Positions 26,325 to 34,664 of a DNA stretch of 64,000 bases are shown piece by piece; the first letter of the stretch is position 1; each line of letters begins with the position of its first letter. This stretch comes from Bacillota bacterium (GTDB lineage: Bacteria > Bacillota > Bacilli > Paenibacillales > Paenibacillaceae): positions 1 to 64,000 of the forward strand of contig JAEWAQ010000010.1 of NCBI GenBank assembly GCA_023391635.1. Direction: 5' to 3'. A program made the position numbers and the translations under genes. The notes beneath the pieces are model-generated. The model was not told where the DNA came from. It searched no databases and saw only the letters and a list, made by a program, of their open reading frames with translations.

Positions 26325-27110
26325 ATGCACAACGTCTCGTATCCCGAAGTTGACAAAGTCATTGCCTACATCCAGGAGCGGATCGACGAACCGTTGTCGC
26401 TGCCGGACTTGTCTCGCCATGCAGGCTACAGCCCCTACCACTTCTTGCGGTTATTCAAGTTCAGAATGGGCATGCCCCCGCTGTACTATATTTCGCTGCT
26501 GCGCCTTCAGCGGGCGAAGGAACTGCTGCTGAGTACTGATCTTCCCGTGCGCGATATCGGACTAGCCATCGGGCAGCAAAGCTTGGGCACCTTTACGACG
26601 CGATTCACGGAACGGGTAGGCGTGACGCCGGCGGAATTCCGGAAGCAAATCTTGCATACGGATCGCCAGTTGCTCGATCTGCAAATGCCGGATGTGTGGA
26701 AAATGCAACTGCCTGCTCTTGGGCGCCATGCCCGCGTACAGGGGGTTGTACGTGCGGAGGTTCCGTTTCATGGCGTGATCTTCCTCGGATTATTCGCCCG
26801 ACCGATCCCGGAGGGAGTGCCTCTGTATGGCACACTGGCTTCCACGCTTGGGGAGTTCTGCATCTCCGGCGTCAAGCCGGGCATCTATTATTTGATGGCG
26901 ACCGCCGTATCTTGGGATACGGGGCCCAGCGACATTTTGCTGCCCTTTTCCACTTTGCGCACGCGTTCCCGGAATCCCGTCATCGTCGACTCCGATTCGT
27001 CAGCCGTATATATCCAAGTTACGCTGCATCCGCCCAAGCTGGACGACCCGCCCATCCTGGTTTCGCTGCCGTTGCTGATGAACCATTTCCTGCAGCGAAT
27101 ACTTGTCTGA
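26325..27110 (+). CDS. AraC family regulator with N-terminal DNA-binding domain
   Basis: 261 residues from ATG 26325 (AGAGGAAGG 5 nt upstream; a TTG at 26307 is the alternative). The AraC double HTH comes first (about 5-105: LSLPDLSRHAGYSPYHFLRLFKFRMGMPPLYYI, then GTFTTRFTERVGVTPAEFRKQ). A 150-residue beta-rich domain follows (FCISGVKPGIYYLMATAVSW), not the usual cupin or GyrI-like effector domain as far as I can see. The order HTH-effector resembles Rob/MarA-like proteins. Next to a Nif3-like gene on the same strand. Confidence 0.88.
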   Translation: MHNVSYPEVDKVIAYIQERIDEPLSLPDLSRHAGYSPYHFLRLFKFRMGMPPLYYISLLRLQRAKELLLSTDLPVRDIGLAIGQQSLGTFTTRFTERVGVTPAEFRKQILHTDRQLLDLQMPDVWKMQLPALGRHARVQGVVRAEVPFHGVIFLGLFARPIPEGVPLYGTLASTLGEFCISGVKPGIYYLMATAVSWDTGPSDILLPFSTLRTRSRNPVIVDSDSSAVYIQVTLHPPKLDDPPILVSLPLLMNHFLQRILV

Positions 27111-27198
27111 ACATTTCGCCAGCTCTTACGTCCTGTTCTTCCCGGACTGCGGATGCGGGTCGTTGGGTTGCGACCACAAGTGTAGGAGGCTGTTAACT

Positions 27199-27993
27199 AT
27201 GAAGGTTAAGATTCTAGACGTGATGCAAGCTTTGACCTTGCCTGGCGGCAATCCGGAGGGCACGGTCGACGAACTGCTCGCCGGCGATACCCGCAGCGAA
27301 GTGACGGGCATCGTCACCGCCTTCATGCCAACTCTGTCCATCATCGAGCAAGCCGCCAAGCTGGGCGCGAACTTGGTCGTGGCGCATGAGATGCTGTACT
27401 ATGCCCATCGGGGAGGCGAGCGGATCCATGCAGGGAGCGCGGTTTGCCAGGAGAAGCAGCAGAGAGTCGACGCCACGGGCGTTGCCGTCTATCGCTGTCA
27501 CGACTTTTGGCATCTCGTGGAGCCGGACGGCATTACGGAAGGGTTGATTCATGCGCTCGGTTGGGAGTCTCATGTGGCGGAGCGGCGGCCTGAGGCGACC
27601 ATTGTGGAAATCCCTCCGTTGCCGTTGAAGGAAGTGGCGGATCAAGTGCGCGCGCGACTCGGCATCCCCTTCTTGCGGGCGATGGGGGACCCTGCGGCGG
27701 TGTGCAAGCGAATCGGCGTGTTGGCCGGCTTCCGCGGCGGCGGGCAGGCGGTCATTCCGCTGATCGAACAAGCCAATCTCGACCTGGTGCTGTATGGCGA
27801 AGGATTCGAATGGGAAACGCCCGAATATGTGCGAGACGCCCGCTTCTTGGGCGATCGGCGGGCGCTGCTCGTGCTCGGCCATGCGGAGAGCGAAGAGCCC
27901 GGCATGGCCGCTCTGGCGGAACGCCTCCGCAGACAATTCACGGGGATCCCCGTGCACTACTTGAAGGAGAAGCCGCTGTTTACGATCCTCTGA
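27199..27993 (+). CDS. Nif3-like (DUF34) dinuclear-metal protein
   Basis: 264 residues from ATG 27199 (GTAGGAGG 8 nt upstream; the open frame begins at 27103). Family features: LVVAHEMLYYAHRG with a metal-ligand His, IGVLAGFRGGGQAVIP in mid-protein, and a C-terminal LLVLGHAESEEPGM (GHxxSE, the second metal site). It is shorter than the common 370-residue Gram-positive form, lacking the PII-like insertion. The cellular role of the family is still debated. The upstream AraC gene is 88 bp away and may be co-transcribed. Confidence 0.8.
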   Translation: MKVKILDVMQALTLPGGNPEGTVDELLAGDTRSEVTGIVTAFMPTLSIIEQAAKLGANLVVAHEMLYYAHRGGERIHAGSAVCQEKQQRVDATGVAVYRCHDFWHLVEPDGITEGLIHALGWESHVAERRPEATIVEIPPLPLKEVADQVRARLGIPFLRAMGDPAAVCKRIGVLAGFRGGGQAVIPLIEQANLDLVLYGEGFEWETPEYVRDARFLGDRRALLVLGHAESEEPGMAALAERLRRQFTGIPVHYLKEKPLFTIL

Positions 27994-28102
27994 ACCTGTT
28001 TCACGAGACACAGGACGATGCCTAGTCATGCCACCGCCGATCCGTACGTACAATGAATAAACGAGAGTCTTGTACATGACGGATAGCCGCGGAGGGATCG
28101 CC

Positions 28103-28471
28103 ATGAAGATTAGGTCCGGAGGATTCGAAGTCGTTTATCACGGAAGAGTGTTCGCCTACGGCATGAAGCCGATCGAGATCGTCTTGTCAGAAGAGCATGA
28201 ACCGCTGACGTTCACTTTCTGTATCGAATACGAGCCTGAGCGGGACGACTTCCGGACGGATATCCGGCTCGTTCGGCACAATGCCGTGCAGATCGCCTGC
28301 ATCAACTTCCCGCGGGGCAAACCGGTCGGCAATCCGGACATGATTCATCTCGGCGTGTTGAACAATCGCAGACTTACCCTCCGCTACGAGGTGACGATTA
28401 ACTCCGATGCCGCCTCCTGGGCGCTCATGTTCACTTTTTACGCGGGCGAGGGGGCTGCGGACGATGAATAA
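28103..28471 (+). CDS. Uncharacterised 122-residue protein, first of a coupled pair
   Basis: Start 28103 has GGAGGG 6 nt upstream; the frame opens at 28070. The protein looks all-beta (FEVVYHGRVFAYGMKPIEIVL, LTFTFCIEYEP, LTLRYEVTINS, LMFTFYAGEG), has no signal peptide and resembles DUF6864-type proteins as far as memory allows. Its stop overlaps the next start, so the two products are probably made in step and may interact. Function unknown. Confidence 0.72.
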   Translation: MKIRSGGFEVVYHGRVFAYGMKPIEIVLSEEHEPLTFTFCIEYEPERDDFRTDIRLVRHNAVQIACINFPRGKPVGNPDMIHLGVLNNRRLTLRYEVTINSDAASWALMFTFYAGEGAADDE

Positions 28472-28778
28472 GATCGATATTCCGGACCCGAAAGTCGCCA
28501 GCAAGATCATCGCCGCCAACGCCGAGAGCGAGAAGCGCAGAGCGGAGCTTGGCTTTCTCGGCAAGTTCTTCGGCTCGGGGGAGAACGTCCGGCTGTACAT
28601 CGTCGGCACGATCGCGCTCGGCCTGTTGCTGGTCGCTCTGGTCTATACGCTGATTCCCGATCGATATCGTTCTGCCGATTTCGGCCTGAAGGAGCTGTGG
28701 ACGCTTGTGGTGCTCCCGGTCGAATCGACGATCATCGGCTACCTGATCGGATCGCGGTCGAAGGACGGCGGAGGCTAG
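28464..28778 (+). CDS. Small membrane protein (two helices), second of the coupled pair
   Basis: 104 residues, overlapping the preceding gene by 8 bp. A charged, probably helical N-terminus (KVASKIIAANAESEKRRAELGF) is followed by two hydrophobic segments (about 42-63 YIVGTIALGLLLVALVYTLI and 75-95 ELWTLVVLPVESTIIGYLIG) and a short polar tail (SRSKDGGG). No recognised family. It may anchor the beta protein encoded upstream. Confidence 0.7.
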   Translation: MNKIDIPDPKVASKIIAANAESEKRRAELGFLGKFFGSGENVRLYIVGTIALGLLLVALVYTLIPDRYRSADFGLKELWTLVVLPVESTIIGYLIGSRSKDGGG

Positions 28779-28833
28779 GTCAATCTTTCCAGCACGATCG
28801 CCACTCCGTCCTCATCGTTGCTACCGCTCATTC

Positions 28834-29721
28834 TTATTCAACCCCAAGCAGGAATCGGAACATCTCGCGGTGTACGAGCTCCGGCTGTTCATGGTTGATC
28901 GCGTGCCCGGCGCCGGGAATGATCGCATATCGATAGCCGTCCTGCTTCAGCAGCGACAGGAAATCTTCCCCGACTACGACATGATGTTCACCCAGCAGAA
29001 AATAAAGCTTATCCCGTACTGCAACACCTTGCTCTCTTTGGTACTTCTGCGGCCGATGCGGGGACATGGAACGTTGATTGTGGCTCTTCGTCAGCAAGAC
29101 GAGGTGCGCTTCGAGCTCGGGATGCACGTCGAACGTATGGGAGCCGGGCGCGCTCAGCTTGCGAAAGATTCGGCGTAAATTGCGATCTGTCGGCACGAGC
29201 ATTTCCGGAAACATGAGCATCATCGTCCGGATGACCGATCGCAACGGATTCGTAACCATTCCGCCCTCCATGCATACGGTCCTCAGGACCCGCTCCGGTC
29301 GTTCCGCTGTATATTGATAGGCTAGGTATGCGCCATTGGATACGCCCGCCAGATACATCTTCGCCAGACCGAAATCGTCCGCCACTTCGTCGATCCAATC
29401 CATCGGGCTGAAGTGCGGCCTCGCGAACCGCTCGTTCGGTATGCTTTTGCCTGGGCCACCCAGTGTATCGACCGCGATGCAGTAGAACCGTTGGGACAGC
29501 ACCTCCATATTGAGCGCCCACATCAAAGCGGAATTGTCTCCAACGCCGTGGAAGAGAAGCAGCGGCGGGTTGCCCGGCTGTCCGGCAATCAGGCAATGCG
29601 TCGCTCCGTACCGGGTGGCGATATCGCGCGTTTCGAAGTCCGTCCCCCACAGCCGAAGCAGTTCATCGTAGGAGGACATGACCGCTGCGCGCGCTTTTTC
29701 ATTTTTGAACACTCGAACCAT
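28834..29721 (-). CDS. Alpha/beta hydrolase
   Basis: 295 residues from ATG 29721 (GGGGAGG 8 nt upstream). Oxyanion segment LLLFHGVGDNS, nucleophile elbow GVSNGA (Ser about 140), and C-terminal catalytic His in PGAGHAINHEQPELV, with a likely acid in GEHHVVVGEDF. Lipase/esterase-like, cytoplasmic. It begins 15 bp after the tetR stop, so it lies in the same operon and is presumably regulated by it. Confidence 0.88.
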   Translation of the reverse strand: MVRVFKNEKARAAVMSSYDELLRLWGTDFETRDIATRYGATHCLIAGQPGNPPLLLFHGVGDNSALMWALNMEVLSQRFYCIAVDTLGGPGKSIPNERFARPHFSPMDWIDEVADDFGLAKMYLAGVSNGAYLAYQYTAERPERVLRTVCMEGGMVTNPLRSVIRTMMLMFPEMLVPTDRNLRRIFRKLSAPGSHTFDVHPELEAHLVLLTKSHNQRSMSPHRPQKYQREQGVAVRDKLYFLLGEHHVVVGEDFLSLLKQDGYRYAIIPGAGHAINHEQPELVHREMFRFLLGVE

Positions 29722-29735
29722 CTTCCTCACCTCCC

Positions 29736-30410
29736 CTAATGCTGCGATTCCGATTGTTGGCTGCGTACGGACAAGAAGCGCAAAACAACATCGGCAGACG
29801 GGAAGGGAGTCTTCTCATCTTCATCGGCCTGAATGCGCGCTAAGCCAAGCCCTTGCAAAGTGGAAAAATAAGTGATCGCCAGCATAAGCGGATCCTCACT
29901 TATGATCTCGCCTATCTGCTGGCCCTCGACAATCAGCGGGATCAAATGCCGGAACGGTTCGCCTCGCCTCTGCCGTGCGATGGCGATCGCCTGCTCCGGT
30001 ATCGCTTCGGATGCAGCCGCCAGCAGCAAATTCAGCCTCCAGTGTCGGGCCGCCAGGCTGTCGGGAGATAAGTATGCCTCCGTCAGCCAAGTCAGCCGCT
30101 GCAGCGGCGTGCCCGGCAATCGGGCCGCCCATGAGACCGACTTGCCTGCTCCATCTGTTGCAAGCTCCACGATCTTCGCGAACAGCTCCTCTTTGGACTT
30201 ATAATAGCCGTACACGTAGCCTTGGCTGAAGCCGGCGCTTGCCGCGATATCTTTGATCTTGGTGCCAGCATAACCTTTGCGGGAAAAAACGTCGACCGCG
30301 TGCAGCAAAATGTTGCGCCTGATCGGCCCGCCCGCTCCCGTCTCGAAGGAGGCCATGAACTGCTGTTGCAACTGCATGCTCTGTTCGGATGGCGCGATCT
30401 GTGCTGCCAT
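29736..30410 (-). CDS. TetR family regulator of the hydrolase operon
   Basis: 224 residues. About 28 residues precede the HTH (NILLHAVDVFSRKGYAGTKIKDIAASAGFSQGYVYGYYKSKEELF). GAGGGTG sits 6 nt before the ATG. The palindromic site just downstream of its -10 suggests autorepression. The hydrolase gene follows closely. Confidence 0.9.
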   Translation of the reverse strand: MAAQIAPSEQSMQLQQQFMASFETGAGGPIRRNILLHAVDVFSRKGYAGTKIKDIAASAGFSQGYVYGYYKSKEELFAKIVELATDGAGKSVSWAARLPGTPLQRLTWLTEAYLSPDSLAARHWRLNLLLAAASEAIPEQAIAIARQRRGEPFRHLIPLIVEGQQIGEIISEDPLMLAITYFSTLQGLGLARIQADEDEKTPFPSADVVLRFLSVRSQQSESQH

Positions 30411-30434
30411 TGGAAGTCACCCTCTTGTGTTGAA

Positions 30435-30455
30435 TGAACGTTTGTTCACATTATA
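30435..30455 (-). promoter_or_regulatory. TetR operator and -10 box
   Basis: The palindrome TGAAC-GTTT-GTTCA (30435-30448) lies directly after a TATAAT -10 (complement of 30450-30455) read leftwards; the -35 is weak. This is typical for an autorepressed TetR gene. Confidence 0.7.
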
Positions 30456-30504
30456 CCACATATTGGATTAAGAAACTCGGATTTATCACGATCATACCGA
30501 CATT

Positions 30505-31284
30505 TTACGAATTGTTCTTTTCCTTTATATAAGCCGTCCAATAAGCGCATGCCACGAACAGACTGCCGCCAACGAGATTGCCAAGCCATACGGGAATGAA
30601 ATTCGTCCAATAATCTCCCCAAGTGTAGTAGCCTTCGAAGATCGCTGCCGGAATGAGGAACATATTGGCCACCACGTGCTGGAAACCGATGGCGACGAAA
30701 GCCATCGTAGGGAACCAGATGCCGATGAATTTGCCGCTCATGCTGTCAGAGCCGTACGATAACCACACCGCCAACGCAACCAGCCAATTGCAGCCGATTC
30801 CGGACAGGAACGCTTGAAGAAACGTTGCGTCGATCTTGTTTCCGGCCATGTCAACCAGCTTGTCCAAGTAAGCGGCATTCGCCGATAATCCCGCAAGATG
30901 ACTGAAGAAAAAAGCGACGAACAAAGCTCCGAGAAAGTTGCTGATCGTAATGAGAAGCAGATTGGAGACTACTTGTCCCGCCGATATTTTTCTAGACACC
31001 CATGCAAGCGGAACCGCCATCATATTGCCTGTCAGCAGTTCTCCGCCCGCAAGCAGCACCAGCTGCAGCCCCAACGGAAACACGGCCGCTCCGATCAGAT
31101 TGACTATGCTCCCCCATTCCTGCGGCGCGCTGCCGGTCACCCGTATGCATAGCAGGAAACCCAGCGCAATATAGGCACCGGCCAAAAAGCCTAACACAAG
31201 CACGGTCGGCAAGGGCAACTGGACTTTCTTCACTCCGTTTCCGACACTGACTTCGGCGATTTCTTGCGGTTTGAAGTATGCCAT
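30505..31284 (-). CDS. Formate/nitrite transporter (FNT family)
   Basis: 259 residues with six hydrophobic segments. Family features: the N-terminal GFLAGAYIALGFLL, NLIGAAVFPLGLQLVLLAGGELLTGN and a late GFQHVVANMF, holding the conserved central His. Pentameric channel for formate, nitrite or related small anions. GGGGAG precedes the ATG. An FNR-type site upstream implies anaerobic induction, consistent with formate handling during fermentation or nitrite handling during nitrate respiration. Confidence 0.93.
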   Translation of the reverse strand: MAYFKPQEIAEVSVGNGVKKVQLPLPTVLVLGFLAGAYIALGFLLCIRVTGSAPQEWGSIVNLIGAAVFPLGLQLVLLAGGELLTGNMMAVPLAWVSRKISAGQVVSNLLLITISNFLGALFVAFFFSHLAGLSANAAYLDKLVDMAGNKIDATFLQAFLSGIGCNWLVALAVWLSYGSDSMSGKFIGIWFPTMAFVAIGFQHVVANMFLIPAAIFEGYYTWGDYWTNFIPVWLGNLVGGSLFVACAYWTAYIKEKNNS

Positions 31285-31317
31285 ATCGTGGTCTCCCCGC
31301 CTTATGTTGTTGCTTCT

Positions 31318-31360
31318 ATTCTATCTCCGTTCGTATTTTAATTAAGTGAAATAAATCACA
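31318..31360 (-). promoter_or_regulatory. FNR/CRP-type box and -10 of the FNT gene
   Basis: TGTGA-TTTATT-TCACT (complement of 31345-31360) matches the Fnr consensus known in Bacillus. A TAGAAT -10 (complement of 31318-31323) would start transcription near 31311, about 41.5 bp from the box centre, the spacing expected of a class II activated promoter. Confidence 0.75.
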
Positions 31361-31418
31361 TAGTTACCGGTGCTGAACAGAACTGAGTTTCACAGTTCGC
31401 TACTGTATCTCCTCATGA

Positions 31419-31610
31419 TCAGAAATTCGTTACCGCGGCTGCTTCCTCGTAACCATTCAAATTGAACAACTCCAGGTCCAGCGCTCTCGCGATCGCAATC
31501 GGCGTATCAATACGCGGAATAACGACTCCTGTCTCAATCTCCAATTTCTCGGATCTTTCAACACCGAGCTTTTCGCGGAGTTTCTGTTTTTTTTCTTTTC
31601 AAGTTTTCAT
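31419..31610 (-). pseudogene. Remnant of an XRE-type regulator
   Basis: Leftwards from ATG 31610 the frame meets TGA after three codons. It then reads KEKKQKLREKLGVERSEKL followed by EIETGVVIPRIDTPIAIARALDLELFNLN, which resembles the end of a helix-turn-helix XRE domain with an internal piece missing. An A8 tract lies inside. It probably is not expressed. Confidence 0.4.
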
Positions 31611-31657
31611 TAGGTTCTTTCCTCCCTCGGATGTCGTTCTATCCAATCTTTCATACG

Positions 31658-32200
31658 CAGAAATCGGGTAATTCCGACTCACGCCTGCTCCGAGCGCCGA
31701 GTTACCCGACCAAATCGGGAATTCCGACTCGCGCCTGCTCCGAGCGCCGAGTTACCCGACGAAATCGGGTAATTCCGACTCACACCTACTCCGAGCGCCG
31801 AGTTACCCAACGAAATCGGGCAATTCCGCCTCACACCTGCTTCGAGCGCCGAGTTACCCGACGAAATCGGGCAATTCCGCCTCACGCCTGCTCCGAGCTC
31901 CGAGTTACCCGACGAAATCGGGTAATTCCGACTCACGCCTGCTTCGAGCGCCGAGTTACCCGACCAAATCGGGTAATTCCGCCTCACACCTGCTCCGAGC
32001 GCCGAGTTACCCGACCAAATCGGGTAATTCCTCCTCACACCTGCTCCGAACACCGAGTTACCCGACCAAATCGGGTAATTCCGACTCACACCTACTCCGA
32101 GCGCCGAGTTACCCGACCAAATCGGGTAATTCCGCCTCACACCTGCTCCGAGCGCCGAGTTACCCCACCAGACCGGGTAACTCTGCCCCACTCGGACTCC
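31658..32200. repeat. 51-bp tandem repeat array, about 10 copies, each with a hairpin
   Basis: Units begin GTTACCCGA at 31701, 31751, 31802, 31853, 31904, 31955, 32006, 32057 and 32108, with a degenerate copy at 32159 and a partial one before 31701. The spacing is 51 bp, 50 once. Each holds the inverted pair TTACCCGA-N5-TCGGGTAA, then AATTCCG(A/C)CTCACxCCTGCTCCGAGCGCC. Copies differ by a few bases, mostly at fixed positions. The period is divisible by three, so both strands stay open by chance; I find no ribosome site or codon bias. It lies between the FNT/XRE region and the 3' end of asd. Confidence 0.92.
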
Positions 32201-32292
32201 AAGCCCCACCTAACAATATCGTCTCAAAACAAAAACGCGCACTGCTCCTGTTGGAGAGTACGCGTTCGCTTGACCTCATCTATAACTTTCGA

Positions 32293-33384
32293 TTAACCTT
32301 GCTTCGCCGTAATATAACCTTCCGCCTTCAGTAGCTCGGCGATCAGCACGGCGCCGCCCGCCGCGCCGCGCAGCGTGTTGTGCGACAGACCGACGAACTT
32401 GTAGTCGTACAGGGAGTCCTCGCGCAGTCGGCCTGCGGATACGCCCATGCCGCCTTCCAGGTCGCGGTCCAGCTTCGTCTGCGGCCGGTTCTCTTCTTCG
32501 AAATACGTAATGAACTGCTTAGGCGCGTTAGGCAGGTCCAGTTCCTGCGGCCGCCCGCGGTAATTCCGCCAGTTCGCGAGAATCTCTTCCTTCGACGGCT
32601 TGTTCTCGAACGAGACAAATACCGTCGCCAGGTGCCCGTCCGTCACCGGCACTCGGATGCACTGCGTCGTAATATGCGGTGCAGCGGCCTTCACGATCTC
32701 GCCATTCTCGACGTTGCCCCAAATGCGCAGCGGCTCTTGCTCGCTCTTCTCTTCTTCCCCGCCGATGTACGGAATGACGTTATCCAGCATCTCCGGCCAA
32801 TCGGTGAAGTTCTTGCCCGCGCCTGAGATCGCTTGGTAGGTCGAAGCTACAACGGTCTTCGGCTTAAACTCGCGCAGCGCATGCAGCATCGGAACGTAGC
32901 TCTGGATCGAGCAATTCGGCTTCACGGCGATGAACCCGGTATCCGTGCCCAGCCGCTTGCGCTGTGCAGCGATCACGTCCAGATGCTCCGGATTGATCTC
33001 CGGGATGACCATCGGCACGTCCGGCGTCCAGCGGTGCGCCGAGTTGTTCGAGACGACCGGCGTCCCCGTCTTGGCATATGCTTCCTCGAGCGCCTTGATT
33101 TCATCCTTCTTCATATCGACCGCGCAGAATACGAAATCGACGCCGGCCGCGACTTCTTCCACACGCGCGGCATCCTGCACGACGATGGACTTGACGCTGT
33201 CCGGGATCGGCGTATCGAGCTTCCATCTGCCCTGCACGGACTGCTCATACGTCTTGCCTGCCGAATTCGCGCTGGCCGCGATGGCCGTAATGCGGAACCA
33301 CGGGTGTCCGTCCAACAGTTGGACGAATCGCTGCCCGACCATGCCCGTTCCGCCGACGATGCCGACTTTCAATAATTGCGACAT
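32293..33384 (-). CDS. asd: Aspartate-semialdehyde dehydrogenase
   Basis: 363 residues. Reduces aspartyl phosphate to aspartate semialdehyde for Lys/DAP, Thr and Met synthesis. NADP-binding GIVGGTGMVGQRF at the N-terminus, catalytic Cys158 in VKPNCSIQSY, His251 in VPVTDGHLATVF. Sequence and length suit the archaeal/fungal-like subfamily rather than the shorter typical Bacillus Asd. AGGAGGG lies 9 nt before the ATG. A T-box leader of about 300 nt precedes it. Confidence 0.94.
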   Translation of the reverse strand: MSQLLKVGIVGGTGMVGQRFVQLLDGHPWFRITAIAASANSAGKTYEQSVQGRWKLDTPIPDSVKSIVVQDAARVEEVAAGVDFVFCAVDMKKDEIKALEEAYAKTGTPVVSNNSAHRWTPDVPMVIPEINPEHLDVIAAQRKRLGTDTGFIAVKPNCSIQSYVPMLHALREFKPKTVVASTYQAISGAGKNFTDWPEMLDNVIPYIGGEEEKSEQEPLRIWGNVENGEIVKAAAPHITTQCIRVPVTDGHLATVFVSFENKPSKEEILANWRNYRGRPQELDLPNAPKQFITYFEEENRPQTKLDRDLEGGMGVSAGRLREDSLYDYKFVGLSHNTLRGAAGGAVLIAELLKAEGYITAKQG

Positions 33385-33463
33385 AAGTTCTATCCCTCCT
33401 GGGTAATATATAACCGACTCTGTATGCTAGTTATGATATGGAATCCGCACATCTTCCGCAACA

Positions 33464-33810
33464 TAAATAAAATCCCATCTCCAAGACGGACTAGCCGGTC
33501 TTAGGGACGAGATTCATGCTCGCGGTACCACCCTGCGTTCGCGATTATGTCGCCATAACCGCCTCTTCGGGTACGGCATCGTGAACTCGCCACGCGCGTA
33601 TACCCTAGCTCTGTAACAGGAGCTCCTGTCGCGCCACCCCTTGCATTCACGGCAAGTTCCGGCGCGCTGCTCGGAGTCTTTGTTCGATAAAGGCTTCTTT
33701 ACCCCTTCCCAGCAACCGGGGCTCTCTGCGAAAGAATCCACATATCTACTCGTCTCTTCATCGCATTGCTATTGTTGAGTTATCTTATCAGATAATGCGG
33801 CAGGAATCAA
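33464..33810 (-). promoter_or_regulatory. T-box leader and promoter of asd
   Basis: Promoter TTGATT-17 bp-TAAGAT (complement of 33805-33810 and 33782-33787). The leader carries stem I landmarks (GAGTAG, CAGAGAGC, GGTTGCTGGGAAGG), the canonical T-box GCAGGGTGGTACCGCG (complement of 33521-33536), and a terminator hairpin with an ATTTTATTT tail (complement of 33464-33513). The specifier lies near GAACAAAGACTCCGAG; AAG, ACT and GAC are all possible readings by eye, so the sensed amino acid is unresolved. Confidence 0.92.
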
Positions 33811-34643
33811 CCCTTGATCGACCCCGAGGACAACCCGGAAATAAAGTATCTTTGCAAGATCAAGTAGAACACGACGACGGGGATCATCGACAGGGTCGTC
33901 ATCGCGAACACATATCCCCAATCCGTTCGATTGTGCGCTTGAAAGAACATGGTGATCGCAACCGGAAATGTCCGTAGCTCATCCGCCTTTAATAACGTTT
34001 GCGACCAACCCAGCTCTTCGAAGGGGAACAGAAAGTTTAGAATGCTGATCGCCGCGATGGCGGGAGCAGTCAAGGGGATCATCACATGTCGATAAACCTT
34101 GAACAAGTTGCCCCCGTCCATGTACATGGCTTCGTCCAATTCCCGGGGCACATGATCTTCAATATAGCCTCTCAGCAAGAATGTCGAGAAGGGCGTCACC
34201 CATGCGGCATAGAATAAAATAACGCCCCACAGGTTGTTGATTAATCGAAACCGTACAGCCATTTCGAATTGCGGAATAATCATGGCAAGACCAGGGATGA
34301 GCATAACGGCGATGATCATGCTGTATATCGCTCTCTTGCCAGGAAATCCGAACCTTGCAAACGAATAGGCCAGCAATGAAGAGAACAGGGCTGCAATACA
34401 TACGGTCGCAAACGCAACGACCAAGGTGTTCACGAGGTATTGATTAAAGTTCACGTTTTTAAAAATATAAACATAATTGGATGATGTGATTTCATCCATG
34501 CCAGGAAATAATCGAGGCGGGTAGGAGAAAGTCGACTTGTTCTCCTTTAACGATGACAGAATCATGTACAACATAGGAATAACTGTGATCAGTACGCCAA
34601 CACTCAACAGCGCGTATCGTATCCCGCTTGCCCGCTTATTCAT
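33807..34643 (-). CDS. Sugar ABC transporter permease (MalG type)
   Basis: 278 residues, six helices. The EAA loop ELDEAMYMDGGNLFKVYRHVMIPLTAPAI contacts the ATPase. Last gene of the lacI-GH13-binding protein-permease operon; no ATPase gene is present, so a shared MsmX-type ATPase encoded elsewhere is expected. Its stop overlaps the -35 of the asd promoter. Confidence 0.92.
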   Translation of the reverse strand: MNKRASGIRYALLSVGVLITVIPMLYMILSSLKENKSTFSYPPRLFPGMDEITSSNYVYIFKNVNFNQYLVNTLVVAFATVCIAALFSSLLAYSFARFGFPGKRAIYSMIIAVMLIPGLAMIIPQFEMAVRFRLINNLWGVILFYAAWVTPFSTFLLRGYIEDHVPRELDEAMYMDGGNLFKVYRHVMIPLTAPAIAAISILNFLFPFEELGWSQTLLKADELRTFPVAITMFFQAHNRTDWGYVFAMTTLSMIPVVVFYLILQRYFISGLSSGSIKG

Positions 34644-34664
34644 CCTTCTCCTCCCCCCTCGCGA

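Noticed and set aside
31658..32200. Possible CRISPR array
   Set aside because: Units are contiguous and almost identical throughout; there are no unique spacers and no cas genes nearby.
31631..32296. Long open frames on both strands across the 51-bp array, giving 17-residue peptide repeats
   Set aside because: The period is a multiple of three, so stops are avoided in several frames at once; there is no ribosome site or signal of coding, and one unit is 50 bp.
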